Shown in pieces: positions 44,000 to 56,402 of a DNA stretch of 64,000 nucleotides. A program made the translations under genes and the position numbers. How positions within the stretch are numbered: the stretch's first letter is position 1; each line of letters opens with the position of its first letter. The stretch is from the NCBI GenBank assembly GCA_022457065.1, contig JAJGBQ010000001.1:3720001-3784000 (forward strand), in the 5' to 3' direction. Source of the DNA: Curvularia sp. ZM96. Its lineage: Eukaryota > Ascomycota > Dothideomycetes > Pleosporales > Pleosporaceae. Below the pieces are notes generated by a model, which worked only from the letters and a program-made list of their open reading frames with translations, was not told where the DNA came from and ran no database searches.

Positions 44000-46920
44000 C
44001 TATGACTTCTCGAGATCAGCGAGAATCTTCTCTCCCTTGGCGCGAGCAGACGCGAAGTCACCGACCATGTAGAAAGCACCTGTGGTTGTTAGCATAACGT
44101 GATTTCATGGTTGTAGAAGGTGGAATAACATACCCTCGGGAAGGTCATCACCCTCACCAGACAGGATAGCCTTGAATGAGCGGATGGTCTCCTTGAGGTC
44201 GACGAGCTTGCCCTCAATACCAGTGAAGACCTGGGCGACAGCGAAAGGCTGGCTCAGGAAACGCTGGATCTTACGGGCACGCTCGACGGTAAGCTTGTCG
44301 GCCTCAGACAACTCGTCCATACCGAGAATGGCAATGATATCCTGGAGCGACTTGTACTCCTGGAGAATCTGCTGGACGCGGGTGGCGGTCTGGTAGTGCT
44401 CGTCACCGATGACACGGGGGTCCAACATACGGGACTTGGAGTCAAGAGGGTCGACGGCGGGGTAGATACCCAACTCGGAGATACCACGGGACAAGACAGT
44501 GGTGGCGTCCAAGTGAGCGAAGGTGGTGGCAGGAGCAGGGTCAGTCAAATCGTCAGCAGGGACGTAGACGGCCTGGACGGAGGTAATGGATCCCTTGGAG
44601 GTGGTGGTAATACGTTCCTGCATGACACCCATGTCAATGGCGAGAGTGGGCTGGTAACCGACGGCAGAAGGGATACGACCAAGCAGAGCAGACACCTCAG
44701 AACCGGCTTGAGTGAATCTGGACAAATTAGTTCAAATCTCAACTTCTACCACTAGAAAACATACCGGAAAATGTTGTCAATGAAGAGCAACACGTCCTGT
44801 CCTTGGTTTCGGAACTCCTCAGACACGGCGAGACCTTCTAGATGTTAGTATATACGCCCAGATAGTGTGTGGTGATGATGATGAAAGGTGGAAAAGTGTG
44901 GGTGTATACGCCGCAAGGGTATGACAGAGACAGAAAACGAAAGGGAATCAAGATGCGGATGTATCTGCCACAAGGCTACAAGACAGTGCAATACATGTAA
45001 AAAAAAACGCGTGGTTGTATGCACTGCAGAGGGGTAACAGAAGCCGGAAAGGAAGGAGAGTCATGGCAACAATGTATACGCCCCAACAACCCAACAGCTC
45101 CGTATGAGAAGGCCGAAAGGGTAATTGACGAGGGGATCAGGAACAGCTTGAGGCGCCCTCTTGATCTACCACAGTGGTGACAGATATGTGATGTTGCGAG
45201 GAGGGGTTTCGACGAAAAGGTCAGGTCGCCGAGGCGGCCATTTCGGTGCAGGCGATGCAACACTTGTTCTCTTCGTGAGAGGTTGGACCCCAGCAGATCG
45301 CAAGGCCTTTGTTGCAAACGAAGAAACGGTACGTGTCGTTGACTTTACAGGCGCATGTAGAATTGCCTTGTTCTTGACCACGTATTGTCCAGGCGTATAC
45401 AACGGCGTGTCTCTGGCTCTGTAGAAACAGAAGACAAGACTCATGGTGAAGGCGCCTCGTAGCTGTAGCATTGATCCCGACGTTGGGCGCATGCTTGTTG
45501 GCTTTGTCCTGCTTATTGGTGCCTCAAATGTGCTTCGTCGCCTCGTCCTGCACCGGGTGGGCGTCCAAGTATTTGCCTCGCTCCTTTGTCAAGGCTCTTT
45601 TATGAGACGAGCCCATCGTCAAGATGACAAGAGGTACGGTCGGGTTGCGCCGGGAGGGATGTACATGCAAGGTATGGTAGGGAAAGTACATGCGGAATCT
45701 TGATACAGGGGAACGGAACGTGGAAGAAGAGTGCGAGTCGGTGAGCGAGCCGAGCAGCGTTGTATGCTCTTGAACGGGGCTTGTGGGAATCATTAGTCTG
45801 TAGGAAAAGGTTCACTTACCAGTAAGAGCGACACGGGCACGGGCACCTGGGGGCTCGTTCATCTGACCGAAAACCAGAGCGACCTTGGATTCACCATCGA
45901 GCTGAATGACAGAGGTCTCCTGCATTTCGTGGTACAGATCGTTACCCTCACGGGTACGCTCACCGACACCAGTGAAGACGGAGAAACCACCGTGGGCCTT
46001 GGCGATGTTGTTCTGCCCCATCGTTAGCAGGTTGTTGGCCTTAGAAGAAATCCATTTCTTACAATCAGCTCCTGAATGAACACAGTCTTGCCGACACCAG
46101 CACCTCCGAAAAGACCAATCTTTCCACCACGGGCGTAGGGGGCCAAGAGGTCGACGACCTTGATACCAGTGACGAGAACCTCAGCGGAGGTGGATTGCTC
46201 GGTGAACTCTGGGGGATCGGCGTGAATAGGAGCGTACTTGTCGGTCTTGATGGGACCACGCTCGTCAATGGGGTCACCAGTGACGTTCATGATACGGCCA
46301 AGGGTGCCGTTGCCAACAGGAACCATGATGGGGTTACCAGTGTCAACGGCCTTAGCACCTCGAACGAGACCCTCGGTACCGTCCATGGCAATGCAGCGGA
46401 CGACGTTTTCACCCAAGTGTTGCTGTGTAGTGTTAGTGGTGGCGCACTGAGTACTCAATGCTTGGCGTCCTTACAGCGACTTCGAGGACCAGCTTTTGGT
46501 CACCGTTCTGGGTGGTAACAGCATTGAGAATAGCGGGGAGCTGTTCGGTGTCGAACTTGACTGGAATTCATCGTCAGCGGATTCGTCCATCATGGGTGCT
46601 GCAATGCCTAAGACAGAACTCGTCCATCTTTAGCTAGAAAAAGTTTTCCCAACGGCAGAAAGCTCAAAACACGAACCATCTACAACTGCACCAATGACCT
46701 GGTGGATTTTGCCCTCCTTCTGAGCCTCAGTGCTGGCAAAGCGAGTTGAAAGAGCGGGTGTGAAGTTCTTCTTGATGGGAAATGCGCTGGGGCGGCGGAA
46801 GGCGGGCTGCCGCGCAGCGGTGCGAAGCGCCTGCTGGATCCCACTATCGGAATTGACGTCAGTCCATCTCAATTCATCATCAATTGGTATCTACAAGTCC
46901 TCAGCTTACCTCTTCAGCAT
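44000..46920 (-). CDS. ATP2: Mitochondrial F1-ATPase subunit beta
   Basis: Catalytic subunit of ATP synthase in the mitochondrial matrix. Eight exons on the minus strand: 46910-46920, 46677-46843, 46475-46560, 46063-46422, 45820-46012, 44765-44834, 44134-44717 and 44000-44079; total 516 aa, normal for the family. Exon 1 codes only MLK plus two bases. Residues 1-42 are an Arg-rich presequence ending around TRFASTEAQ. The Walker A motif GGAGVGKT and ERTREGNDLYHEM are in exons 4-5, the DNIFRFTQAGSEVSALLGR block spans exons 6-7, and the chain ends with LADLEKS. Seven introns is rich for this window, and intron 5 (44835-45819) is 985 nt, far longer than all others. Codon use is strongly biased, as for gpd. 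Confidence 0.96.
44849..45110 (-). repeat. Degenerate ~57-bp tandem repeat inside ATP2 intron 5
   Basis: Anchor words TATACGCC, TATACGCC, TATCTGCC, TATGCACTGC and TATACGCC recur at 44851, 44905, 44962, 45018 and 45075, spaced 54, 57, 56 and 57 bp. Between anchors, A/G-rich stretches with CAAGG, ACAGA and GAAAGG align loosely. At least five units, about 60% similar by eye. Confidence 0.6.
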
Positions 46921-47090
46921 TGTGAGACGTTGGGTGGACGGTGTGTTGAGTGGAGTGGTGGTGAGGGAAGGAGCTGTGAGAGCTCTTTCGTGCTCTGCTC
47001 AGACATCCACACATCCGATGAGGCGATCCGTGCGCGCCTAGCGCCATCTGGTTAGTCCCAGCACCACTGATATGACCTACCCCAATGTTC

Positions 47091-47143
47091 CTCTCAATTG
47101 AAGGGGATGGGCATGCATGGTTTGGAAGAATTATGTGAGACTA
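47091..47143 (+). repeat. Direct repeat, left copy
   Basis: Starts CTCTCAATTGAA and ends GTGAGACTA. It differs from the right copy at about eight positions, mainly transitions, plus one single-base gap. Confidence 0.75.
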
Positions 47144-48057
47144 AAGACTCGATTTGGGCACATGTTACTGACTATTAATTCCAATTTGGTATCGCATGTG
47201 ATCCCGTCGTGCAATCTTTCAGTCCGGCTGCATAGGATGCATTTTTGTATCTACTACTACATTGAAGAACACCATCTATCGCGACTCTGGCATCTTTCCT
47301 GACATGGATATACCCCTTCTGCCACATTTTCTCCAAGATCAAAGTGCAATTCACCTCACTAGAACAGTGCCACTCCAGCTCTAGCGGTTGCTATATTCTT
47401 GAGAATGGATTTTGATGGATGAGACTGAGTGACCTCGATACAGCCGGAATAGCGATTTCAGTATGTTTTATACTTGGAATGCAGGCCTACTTACTGGATG
47501 ATACTTGAGATGAACAACGGCGAATGGTCTCCGTTGATACAGTCAGTTTCTATCCAGGTGCCGATGCAGACCCTGCTAATAAATCCACCAACGGTGCATT
47601 AGCCAGCAGTATAGATGCAAGAATGATTGGAATTGTGGAGCCTCAGTTTGCTGATTGTGGAAGAGGTCACTGTTTAAGAACTGAAAAAGGTCAGTTCTTC
47701 AATCTCCCACTAGTCACAAATGAAATAAATTCATCTGCGGTAATCTCGGGCCATTTCTGGGTGAGCGTTTGATCAAAATCCCCACCAATTTATTCGACCA
47801 AGGTCGTTGTGGCGTATACGTAGAGACGTCTCACACTTTCTCCGTTAGCTCGCTTCGCTTGCACTAATGCGCAGAGGGAAAACAACACTTATTAATCATT
47901 CAAAAAGTTGTTAATATTATACAACTCACGCTTTCTGAAGTTGCTAGCACTTTTTCTCTCCTAAGAATAGACAGAATCTATATATCTTAAGCACGACAGC
48001 TCGTACAACGCTCCCACCAACCCAAGTGATTCTTACGTGTCGCTGAGGTCTTATATA

Positions 48058-48405
48058 CCTGTCACGAGTGGTTCGATGTCAATTTTGAATCTTGAGCAGG
48101 TCCGACTAATGTGCAGGTATCCGGTGTGCAGAAGGTGCATGCAAAGGTGTAATGTTGCAGTACATGCAAGCGCCCCTTCAGGTCGACATACCATGATACT
48201 GCGCGACAACTACGAATGGTTTAGGAACAACACAGACAAGGCTAGCGCTCTAGAGACTAAGGAATGGCAGAACAGCATCTGGTATAACCTATCTATAAAT
48301 AGGGTACGTCGCATTCTCAATCTAGCCGACTATGAGCTAACAGGGCGCCAGGTATTCGAGAAGGCTGACTATCCCGGTGACGACGCTCGGCGAAGGTTCA
48401 TGTAG
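48058..48405 (+). pseudogene. Possible decayed gene fragment of unknown origin
   Basis: An open frame without a good start reads through a Cys-rich piece (MCRYPVCRRCMQRC) and then a charged helical part (NLSINRVRRILNLADYELTG). It stops at TAG (48403), yet the same frame remains open beyond (RLTEQEVREG) for about 40 codons. No family recognised. The TAG might be another C-to-T change. It lies inside the direct-repeat-bounded segment. Confidence 0.3.
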
Positions 48406-48952
48406 AGGCTCACTGAGCAAGAGGTCCGCGAGGGTGTCAAATCAACAACTCGGTACCGCAGCAAGCAGCCTCCTGTACGCGGTGGAAGTCCTATTGGGAT
48501 CTTGCAGACTCTAAAACTATGCTTCGAATTATCGAATCCAGAATGATCCTACTCAGCATGTCGTTCTCGTGAATCTCGCTCAAGCTCCCTGAGCATCCGT
48601 TTTGGATCGTCCATGTCTTTGGATTAAACATTCCATGGCACCCGTCTTCAGCTATTCTGGCATCTTCCTTCCTTCCTCTTCCTCGCTCTCTTTTATTTCG
48701 GATCCGCATATGACAATGGGCACTTATTGAAATTACCCTGAGAGACGGTACGTATGCCCAGCCCACCAAAGACCGAAGATTAAAGAGAGTCCTGGCTTAT
48801 ACGCCAAATTCGTATTGGCAGACATTTACTAGCAGAATATGCGGCTTTTAGAAAACTAGGGCAGGTGCCTTACCATCAATCATGCACCACTCAGGAGCGG
48901 AAGTCATCATATACCGAAGCCATCCGGCTAACTCTCAGCATCACCGGTGCTC

Positions 48953-49004
48953 CTCTCAATTGAAAGGGATGGACATGCAAGGTCTGGAGGAATATGCGAG
49001 ACTA
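48953..49004 (+). repeat. Direct repeat, right copy
   Basis: Matches 47091-47143 in the same orientation; 1.86 kb separates the copies. Confidence 0.75.
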
Positions 49005-49184
49005 GAATTTTGCATTGGATAAAAGTTACTTTCCAATGCCTGCGCCACATTGCTTCAATAACTATCTTGCTACCAAGATACATGTCACACACACCGCAAC
49101 AAAGCTAATGGCAAAAGCTTTTGTTTCATATTATATCTATCTGCTCTACCAAACAACAAAAATCTACCCGCCGCCCATACCAGT

Positions 49185-51566
49185 CTACAGAGTGCTCTCA
49201 AGCGCAAGCACCTATTCTCGTCAGCACAATCACTCTCATTCAGAAAAAGACGACTTACAATGGCAGTCCTGCTGGGAATGTAGACCTGCAAAAAGTTCTT
49301 TCGATTGTTCCAGGCAAACGGGGTAGTGAAAAACCTGGTCGATTCGTCCACGTTGCCATGGCCACCGAACGCCTTGCTGTCGGTGCTAATGACAATCCTG
49401 TAAGTACCCTCCTGCTCAACACCAACACGGTAGTCGGTGAAGCTGTTGGAAGGATGGAAGTTGAAGATCCAGAGCAGGCCAGCGCGCTCAAAGACAATGA
49501 CCTTGTCGCCCTCATGCTTGAGACTGACGTAGGCTTGTGGAGAGTGGAGCCAGCCGTACTTCTCCTCGGTCCACTGCATCTTGCTGTCAAAGTCGTTGAG
49601 GAACTTGTAGCGGAGGAGGTCATCATCAGGAAGGTTGAACTGACGGCGGGCGTAGTGGAAGCTGTTGTTGTTGCCTTCGCGCGGGAAGTCTAGCCACTCT
49701 GGGTGACCAAACTCATTGCCCTCAAAGTTCAGGTAGCCTTCACCTCCAAGGCCGTGCGTGATCAGTCGGATCATCTTGTGCAGCGCCAGGCCTCTGTCAA
49801 TAACGGGAGTCAGCTCCGTGAGTACCGACATGTTTGTGTACATCTGCGCATCGCAGAGCCAGAAGAGCAGTGTCTTGTCTCCAACAAGCCTGGGTTGTAT
49901 TAGCGCAGTCATAAAAATGGTTCGGTCTCAACATACGCCTGGTCGTGACTCTCAGCATAAGCGATTGTCTTTTCGCCATGACGGCGGTTTGTCAAAGTGA
50001 ACACGAGCGCGCCCATGTCCCAGTCGATATCTTGCTTCTCCTTCAACCATTTGATGTAGAGGTCCGGCACCGCCATGGCTAATCGGTAGTCGAACCCGAT
50101 TCCGCCGAGCGAGAGTGGCACACACAGACCGGGCATGCCGGAGACATCTTCGGCTATGGTGATGGAGTCAGGGTAGAGGGTGTGCAGCAGCTCGTTGGCC
50201 AGCATGAGGTACACAACCGCCTCCTCGTCTACAGAATCACCAAAATATTCGTGGTAACCGCCCGAGAAGCCCCTGTAGCAGTCAGTATTTAAAGTCACAA
50301 AAACACACCAACACTTACGTTCCAATACCGTGATGAGTGTACAGCATGCTAGTAACACCATCAAAGCGGAAACCGTCGAAACAGTACTCCTCCATCCAGA
50401 AGCGCAGGTTGCTGAGAAGGAAGCGCAGGACTTCATGGTGACCGTAGTTGAACAGTCTGCTGTCCCATAGGTCGTGTCGGCCCTTTGCACCCTCATGGAA
50501 GTAGAGATGATCGCTGCCGTCAAACATGTTCAGACCATCCAGCACGTTCTTGGAAGCGTGGCTGTGCACCATATCCAGCAGCACTGTGATGCCCATGCCG
50601 TGGGCAGTGTCAATGAGCTCCTTCAGGTCGTCTGGAAGACCATAGCGACTGCTTGCAGCGAAGAAGCTGTTGATCTGGTATCCGAAGCTGGCATAGTAGG
50701 CATGCTCCATGACTGCCATGAGCTGTATCGTGTTGTATCCCAGGCGGTGGATTCGCGGAAGGATGTTCTGTGTAAACTCTTTGTATGTTGCAACCTTGGG
50801 CTCGGGTGAGGATATGCCGACATGTGCCTCGTAGATTCGCGCGCTCTTTGGCTTTGGCGGCCGCTGGTTCTTCCACACATACTTTTGTGGCGGGTTCCAG
50901 AAGCGCGCATCGTATACGGGGGAGACGTTGAGGTCCTGGGTTACTCGGGTGATCCAGGCCGGCAGGCGTTCCTGGCGCGCATGGTCGTTGGGTGTCACAA
51001 ACGAGACCTGTTCTGTCAGCTCGAGTTCCTACTCGAAAAGCACCAACGTACCTTGATCTTGGAGTCGTGGGGAATGGCGGGCTGGCCGTTCTGGTTGGGC
51101 ACCGTCACCTCAAAGACACCAAAGTCATTCTTGGTCATGGGCGTCGCGTCACGATCCCAGTTGTTGAAGTCGCCAATGAGATATGCACGCAGAGCATTTG
51201 GGGCCCATTCGCGGTATACGACGTCGCCATTGGGCTGGACATTAAAGCCGAATTTCTCGAAACCCTGTAGGCTGTCAGTGACGCGGCCACGGTAAGACGG
51301 ACAAGGTACGTACCCGCGAGAACTTTTCCATGCCGCCCTCTGTCTCGTCGATTGTCTTTATCCATTTCTGCGCCTTGGAGAAGCGGCTCTTGAGTGCGTC
51401 CTTGAAGGGCTCGAGATAGCCATCGAGCTGGATAATGCCTACATACGAGCAGATTAGTCAATTGGCACAGCAATGGCACAAAAGGGTTCATACCTGTTCC
51501 GTCATTGGGGATCTTTCCTGGTGCCTCGCTCATGGCCGAGTTTGCTGAAGCGTCGGTGAGCTCCAT
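49185..51566 (-). CDS. GLC3: 1,4-alpha-glucan (glycogen) branching enzyme
   Basis: Makes alpha-1,6 branches in glycogen, cytosolic. Seven exons: 51494-51566, 51314-51438, 51052-51264, 50319-51007, 49937-50272, 49259-49889 and 49185-49211; total 697 aa, normal length. The N-terminal carbohydrate-binding (CBM48-like) part includes YREWAPNALRAYLIGDFNNW. The GH13 domain carries the expected residues: nucleophile D352 in DGFRFDGVTSM, acid E408 in TIAEDVSGMPG and the third Asp in ESHDQA. The final exon adds only VLALESTL plus stop, and the intron before it is 47 nt with a clear branch point. Divergent from the ClpX gene. Confidence 0.96.
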
Positions 51567-52181
51567 GATGTGTGGTGAGACGGTCAATGGCAAGCGCGAT
51601 TGTACAGATGATGAGTTTGCTGTCTGGATCAGTGGTTTTTGAAAGAAAAGTCGTCAAGGCAAAGGCAGCCCTGCAGGACGAGTGCAGGAGAGATCATTTC
51701 CTTTTTGCGGGGTCATTAACCCGTTTACAGAGGGCAGCTCTCAACACAACGGTGATTAACCTGCCTTTCCAACGTCATAGCTTGCTGGCGGCTAGAAGAG
51801 GCAACGCGCCCCCGCCACCGTCCCAACAGCGGCCATGGCACAACCGGGAGGATTCGCGCACAATTCTCGGATGCGCATCCGCTTTTAAGTCTCACAAAGC
51901 CGCCTAGCCCTTCTAACAATGTCTAACTGCAGCGGGCCTCGCGCTGGCCTTGGGCGCTGGCGCTGGGCGGCTGCGCTTGGCCTGTCCCTTATCGGCATGG
52001 CACCGCGGCCGTGGGGAGCTTCCCCCGCATCTCAGCTCCATACGTGGGGAGGCTCGCGGCGGCTCAACCACGGTTAACCTCAGTGCCGCCTTGGGGCTAT
52101 TGCATAGCCTCGTGACTTGCTTTATATACCCTACGCGCCTCCCAGTCATGTGAACTGCTCTTCACGCCCTCCTCTCTCACC
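51567..52181. promoter_or_regulatory. Bidirectional promoter, branching enzyme / ClpX
   Basis: 615 bp between divergent starts. A GC-rich stretch with repeated GGCGCTGG-like words lies at about 51935-51990, and a TATA-like TTTATATACC lies at about 52120, 62 bp before the ClpX ATG. Confidence 0.55.
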
Positions 52182-54120
52182 ATGCTGCTCTCCCGCTCCA
52201 TCCAGCGAGCCCTCCCGCTGGCCGTCTCCCCGCAGGCACGCGCCTCCTACCTCGCTCTCTACAGCATCTCGCGCAGCACCCGTCTGTCGCTATCGCAGCC
52301 ACACACGCGCAAGTCGTCGAGGTTCCATCGCTCAGACTTTAGCGGCCAGGGCTATTCGTCCTTCTATGAGCCAGACCAGCCCACGCGGGGACCCCTCGGC
52401 AACGCAAGCAATGTCGGCGCCAGTATTATCACGCCCAAGGTGCTCCGGCAGCACCTCGACCAGTTTGTAGTTGACCAGGATCGCGCCAAGATAGTCTTGA
52501 GTGTAGCTGTCCACGAGCACCATCTGCGTATCCAGGAGCTCAAGCGGCAGCAACATGAGCAGGCGAGACTCGAGGCTCAGGCCCAGAGGAGGGCATCCGT
52601 CTTCCGGCATCCAGTAGAAGGTAGTTCCAGATCTCATCTTGGCTCAATCCCTAGCCGTTTCTGTATTCCCTAGCCTGACACGCGACTAAGAAACAATAGA
52701 CGAGTTCCCAGGCCAGCAACCCACCGTCGAGTTGCACAGCCACACTTCCCCGTCGTTTGACGAAGCCCCATCATATAGACCAGCGTCGGAATCCCCGGCC
52801 AATCCCGAATCGTTGCTCGATACCAGCGAGCGCCCGTTGCTGATAGAAAAGTCCAATGTGCTCATACTCGGTCCAACAGGTGTGGGAAAGACGCTCATGT
52901 GCAAGACACTAGCAAAGACGCTGGGCCTTCCCATCTCCATGTCCGACTGCACTACCTTTACCCAGGCTGGATACATTGGTGACGATGTAGAGTCGTGTGT
53001 AGCTCGTCTGTTCTCTGCTGCAAACTACGACATTGAAGCCGCCGAGCATGGCATAATTGTGTTGGATGAGATTGACAAGATTGCTGGCACAAAGATATCC
53101 TATGGCAAGGATGTGGGCGGGGAAGGCGTCCAACAAGCACTGCTCAAGATCATCGAAGGCACTACGGTACAGGTGCAAGCCAAACCAGAGAAGAGCGCAG
53201 GCAGACCAGGCGGCGCCGGCAGGATGGACACGCCTCAGCCTCCTGGTCCAGGAGCCAGCAAGGGCGAAGTCTTCAACATCCGAACCGACAACATTCTCTT
53301 CATCTGCACTGGTGCCTTCTCGAACCTCCACAAGATTATCCTCGACCGAAAGTCAAAGAGCAGCATGGGCTTTGGAGCGTCGATCCGGTCGTCCAACGCA
53401 CACGCGGCCGCCGATGGCGTCATGCTGAGAGGTGCAGAGGCCGAGCTATTCCGAAAGGACTCGCCATTCTTCGTCCCACCAAAGACCGAGGTGCCCAACC
53501 CGTTTGGCGTCAGGCGAGTCGAGAAGGAAGACAAGGTAAACGTCTTGGACCATGTACAGCCCGAGGACTTGCAAAAGTTTGGCATGATACCTGAGCTCAT
53601 TGGCCGGATACCTACCGTGTGTGCCGTGGCGGCTCTGGATGAAGACGCGCTGGTCCGCGTGCTCACCGAGCCCAAAGACAGTCTCATCCGGCAGGAAGAG
53701 CACAAGTCGTATCTCAGGAACATTGAGCTGCGCTTCACCACCGGCGCCCTGCGTGAGATTGCACGGAAAGCGAGTAAAATGGGGACAGGTGCGCGCGGGT
53801 TGCGGCATATTGTGGATCAGCTTCTCCTGCAAGCCAAGTACGAGACGCCTGGTATGTATTGCTGTCGAACCGAAGAGCGAGTGTGGGTCTCTAACAAAAG
53901 AATAGGATCGAGTGTCAAGCATATTCTCGTGACACAAGAGGTAGCTCTCCTCAAGCGCGCGCCGCTCTACTTCCACCGTGGTCAATCCGCCGCGTTCGAA
54001 GCCACGCACGCCCAGGAAGAAGAGAAGTGGGAAGAAGAGCTTCGGCGTCATGAAGACCCGTCCATTCCCCCTGTCAGCAACTTTCAGGAGTACAGAAAGG
54101 CTGGTGCTGCAGGATTTTAG
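52182..54120 (+). CDS. MCX1: Mitochondrial ClpX-type AAA+ unfoldase
   Basis: Three exons, 52182-52620, 52700-53851 and 53906-54120, code for 601 aa. Residues 1-50 are Arg/Ser-rich, fitting mitochondrial import. The AAA+ core has ITPKVLRQHLDQFVVDQ, Walker A GPTGVGKT, Walker B IIVLDEIDK, and sensor-2 area GTGARGLRHIVDQ. The pore loop is AGYIG, where bacterial ClpX has GYVG. SSMGFGAS occupies the place of the IGF loop that docks ClpP. The N-terminal zinc-binding domain of bacterial ClpX is absent, as in yeast Mcx1, which works in heme synthesis and mitochondrial protein remodelling without ClpP. The second intron is 54 nt and has no stop, so retention would keep the frame and add 18 residues. 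Confidence 0.93.
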
Positions 54121-56402
54121 TCTATGCGAAGGGCCTGGGTTTGTGCCACGATCCTTTGCATCTGCCGTGCACCTATGCATGGTTTCTATGTAGCAGGCGT
54201 AACCGACACGTGAAGAGGCGGCTTCGGGCCGTTGCAGCTCTCTCCCGGTGGTAGGCTAGTGTTGGCCTTTCGGTTTCGCCTTGTGAACCCACTGATGGCG
54301 CCGAGTTGCGGTAGTGCCTGGCCTTTGTGGGTCACCCGCCCATCTCTTTGATCAAGGTGGGCTTGTTTCTTTTCCCTTTGTCCAATATTTTTCCTGAGTG
54401 CATGGACGCGGTTCTGGTAACGTTATTTTTACGCCGTTATGTATCAGCGAGTTTTGTGCGTCCTGCTTTTTGGTTATATCAGGACCGATTGCGTATTTCG
54501 AAACGACTTGGATGGGTTCATGGCAGTCACACTAGGCGTGTGCACCTTGTGGATATGGTCTTTGGATACGATGCGTTTGTTTCAGTTCGCCGTAAATATA
54601 GCTAGTTATTGGTATTATGAAATGTTTTAAGGGATATGACGGCTTTGGTCTTCTTGGACCTCGTTTATGGAGATGTATGCAGTAGGAGGTCAGGCTACTC
54701 ACACATTGAGTGCTATCCAGTGTCTAACTTCACCAGCCTAGTAAAGTGAAGACATGGAGTTGATATCGGTCCGTTACTTCACTACTGCCATCAACCAAGT
54801 CTATATTACCCCCTCTCCAAAGCAGCACCACCTCACTGAACAACACAAACACGCTACACAAACACCAACCCAGCCTCGGGGTCCAACACCCAAGTCACCA
54901 AACCCACGCTCTGTGCAACCACGTGTTCAAGCACATACATACATACGTACACACGAGATACGTAGGGACAAGAGACAGACAGACAGCTGACAGGCAGGGA
55001 TTCAGGGTAACCTACATGGTATGTAGGGATCCACGCCTTGTGTCACGCACACACATCCATCTCATGTGATAGGCGGGTTTAGGTATGTAGGGCGCGGCAG
55101 GGTGCGGGAGGGGAGAGGGGGGAAGGGGAAAGGTAGAAGTAAGATGACGACGCCGACAACGTACACACGTAGCTACTTCATCTTCACAGAAAGAGAGAGA
55201 GAGAGAGAGAGAATGAGGGTGGGTGGAAGGGTACGATAATAGAAGGAGAAGATAGAGTGATATCGTATGATTACCTTCCACCAGCAAGCAAACTATTCCA
55301 AGCCGGCACAAGTATAAACTTCACATGTCTATATGTTCCCTTGCCGATCATCCGCAAACCTAGACCATGGCATCACCACCACCGATGACTTAGGCATGAG
55401 CTTGAGCTGGACCCGAGTGGAGCTAAGATGACGGGGAATGGCGCAAGCTGCGTCCCGCCGCCGCCGCCGCCCGCTCACCTCAGATTATACATGTGAGAGA
55501 TTGATAATTGCGAAGAGGTATATTATGTGAGTATGGGTCGGCATATTTTGTATGAATGGAGTTAACAGTAAGATAGAGAGGGGCAAGGAGGGGAGAGAGG
55601 GGCGCGGCGGCCCCACAAAGGGAAGGTGCGGTCGGTGAAACGCATCCACGTCCATGGGCAATGTGGGACACTGCATTGCACCATGACGGGATGAGCACCC
55701 AATGGGGATATGACGACGAACGAGAGAAAAAGACATCAGGGTTCATGTGGCAATCATCATGTACACAAAAGGGAAGAATTGAGGAGAAGCCTGCCATCCC
55801 CACCAAAGGGGCATAGCAGCTGATAGAATTTGACTATCCAAAAAAAGAAGAGCTAGGCAAGGTGAATAGTCTAAAGAATTAAAATCATAAGTTATCCAAA
55901 TCAAAACCCCTTCGTAAACAACCCCGAATCCAAATCAAAATCTATGCCTCCATGTGGTTTCGGCCCGTCCATCCAAACCGTAACAAAACCACAAGCTCTG
56001 GAGGCGCAACCACCAAGGGAGATGGATAGATGCTGGAAAAGAAGAGAGACAATAAAAAATGTTGTATGTAAAAATAAAGAGTAAAAAAAATAAGAGGCCG
56101 CATGAGCCGAGCCCTGTTCTCTTTCCTCCAAGAAGATGATTTGGCCGAAGCCCAACAACCCATGAATTGATTCCTTGCAAAGAAAAAATTAATGGTGCCG
56201 GTAATATTCCCGAGGCATCGTGGCACCCGAAATGGTCCCGTATCATGAATGACGATGTTTTGCCCGCCCAGATTTCGTCAACCCACTTATTACAATACAA
56301 GCCCAGGAAAAAAACGCCGCTCATATGCCCGCTTATATGCATGGTGCCATGCTTTTGTGTGTGTCTGTTTCATAAATCGTACTGTCGTGTCATGCAACCT
56401 GT
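54121..56402. other. Convergent 3' region between ClpX and SPT23-like gene
   Basis: No gene supported over about 2.3 kb. It contains ACATACATACATACGTAC-type repeats near 54933-54950, an (AG)n run at 55192-55212 and an A-rich stretch (55840-56100). Some of it is probably long 3' UTR of the minus-strand gene. Confidence 0.5.
55192..55212 (+). repeat. (AG)n microsatellite
   Basis: About ten uninterrupted AG units. Confidence 0.95.

Larger units (their letters stand above)
46921..49184. other. Gene-poor segment bounded by short direct repeats
   Basis: Contains the ATP2 promoter at its left end, then a region with only broken frames. Two copies of a ~53-bp sequence lie at 47091-47143 and 48953-49004. 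A possible gene fragment lies at 48058-48405. Confidence 0.55.

Noticed and set aside
45161..45492. ORFs of 87-108 codons within ATP2 intron 5
   Set aside because: They lie in an intron defined by strong splice sites and protein continuity; no domain or independent promoter seen.
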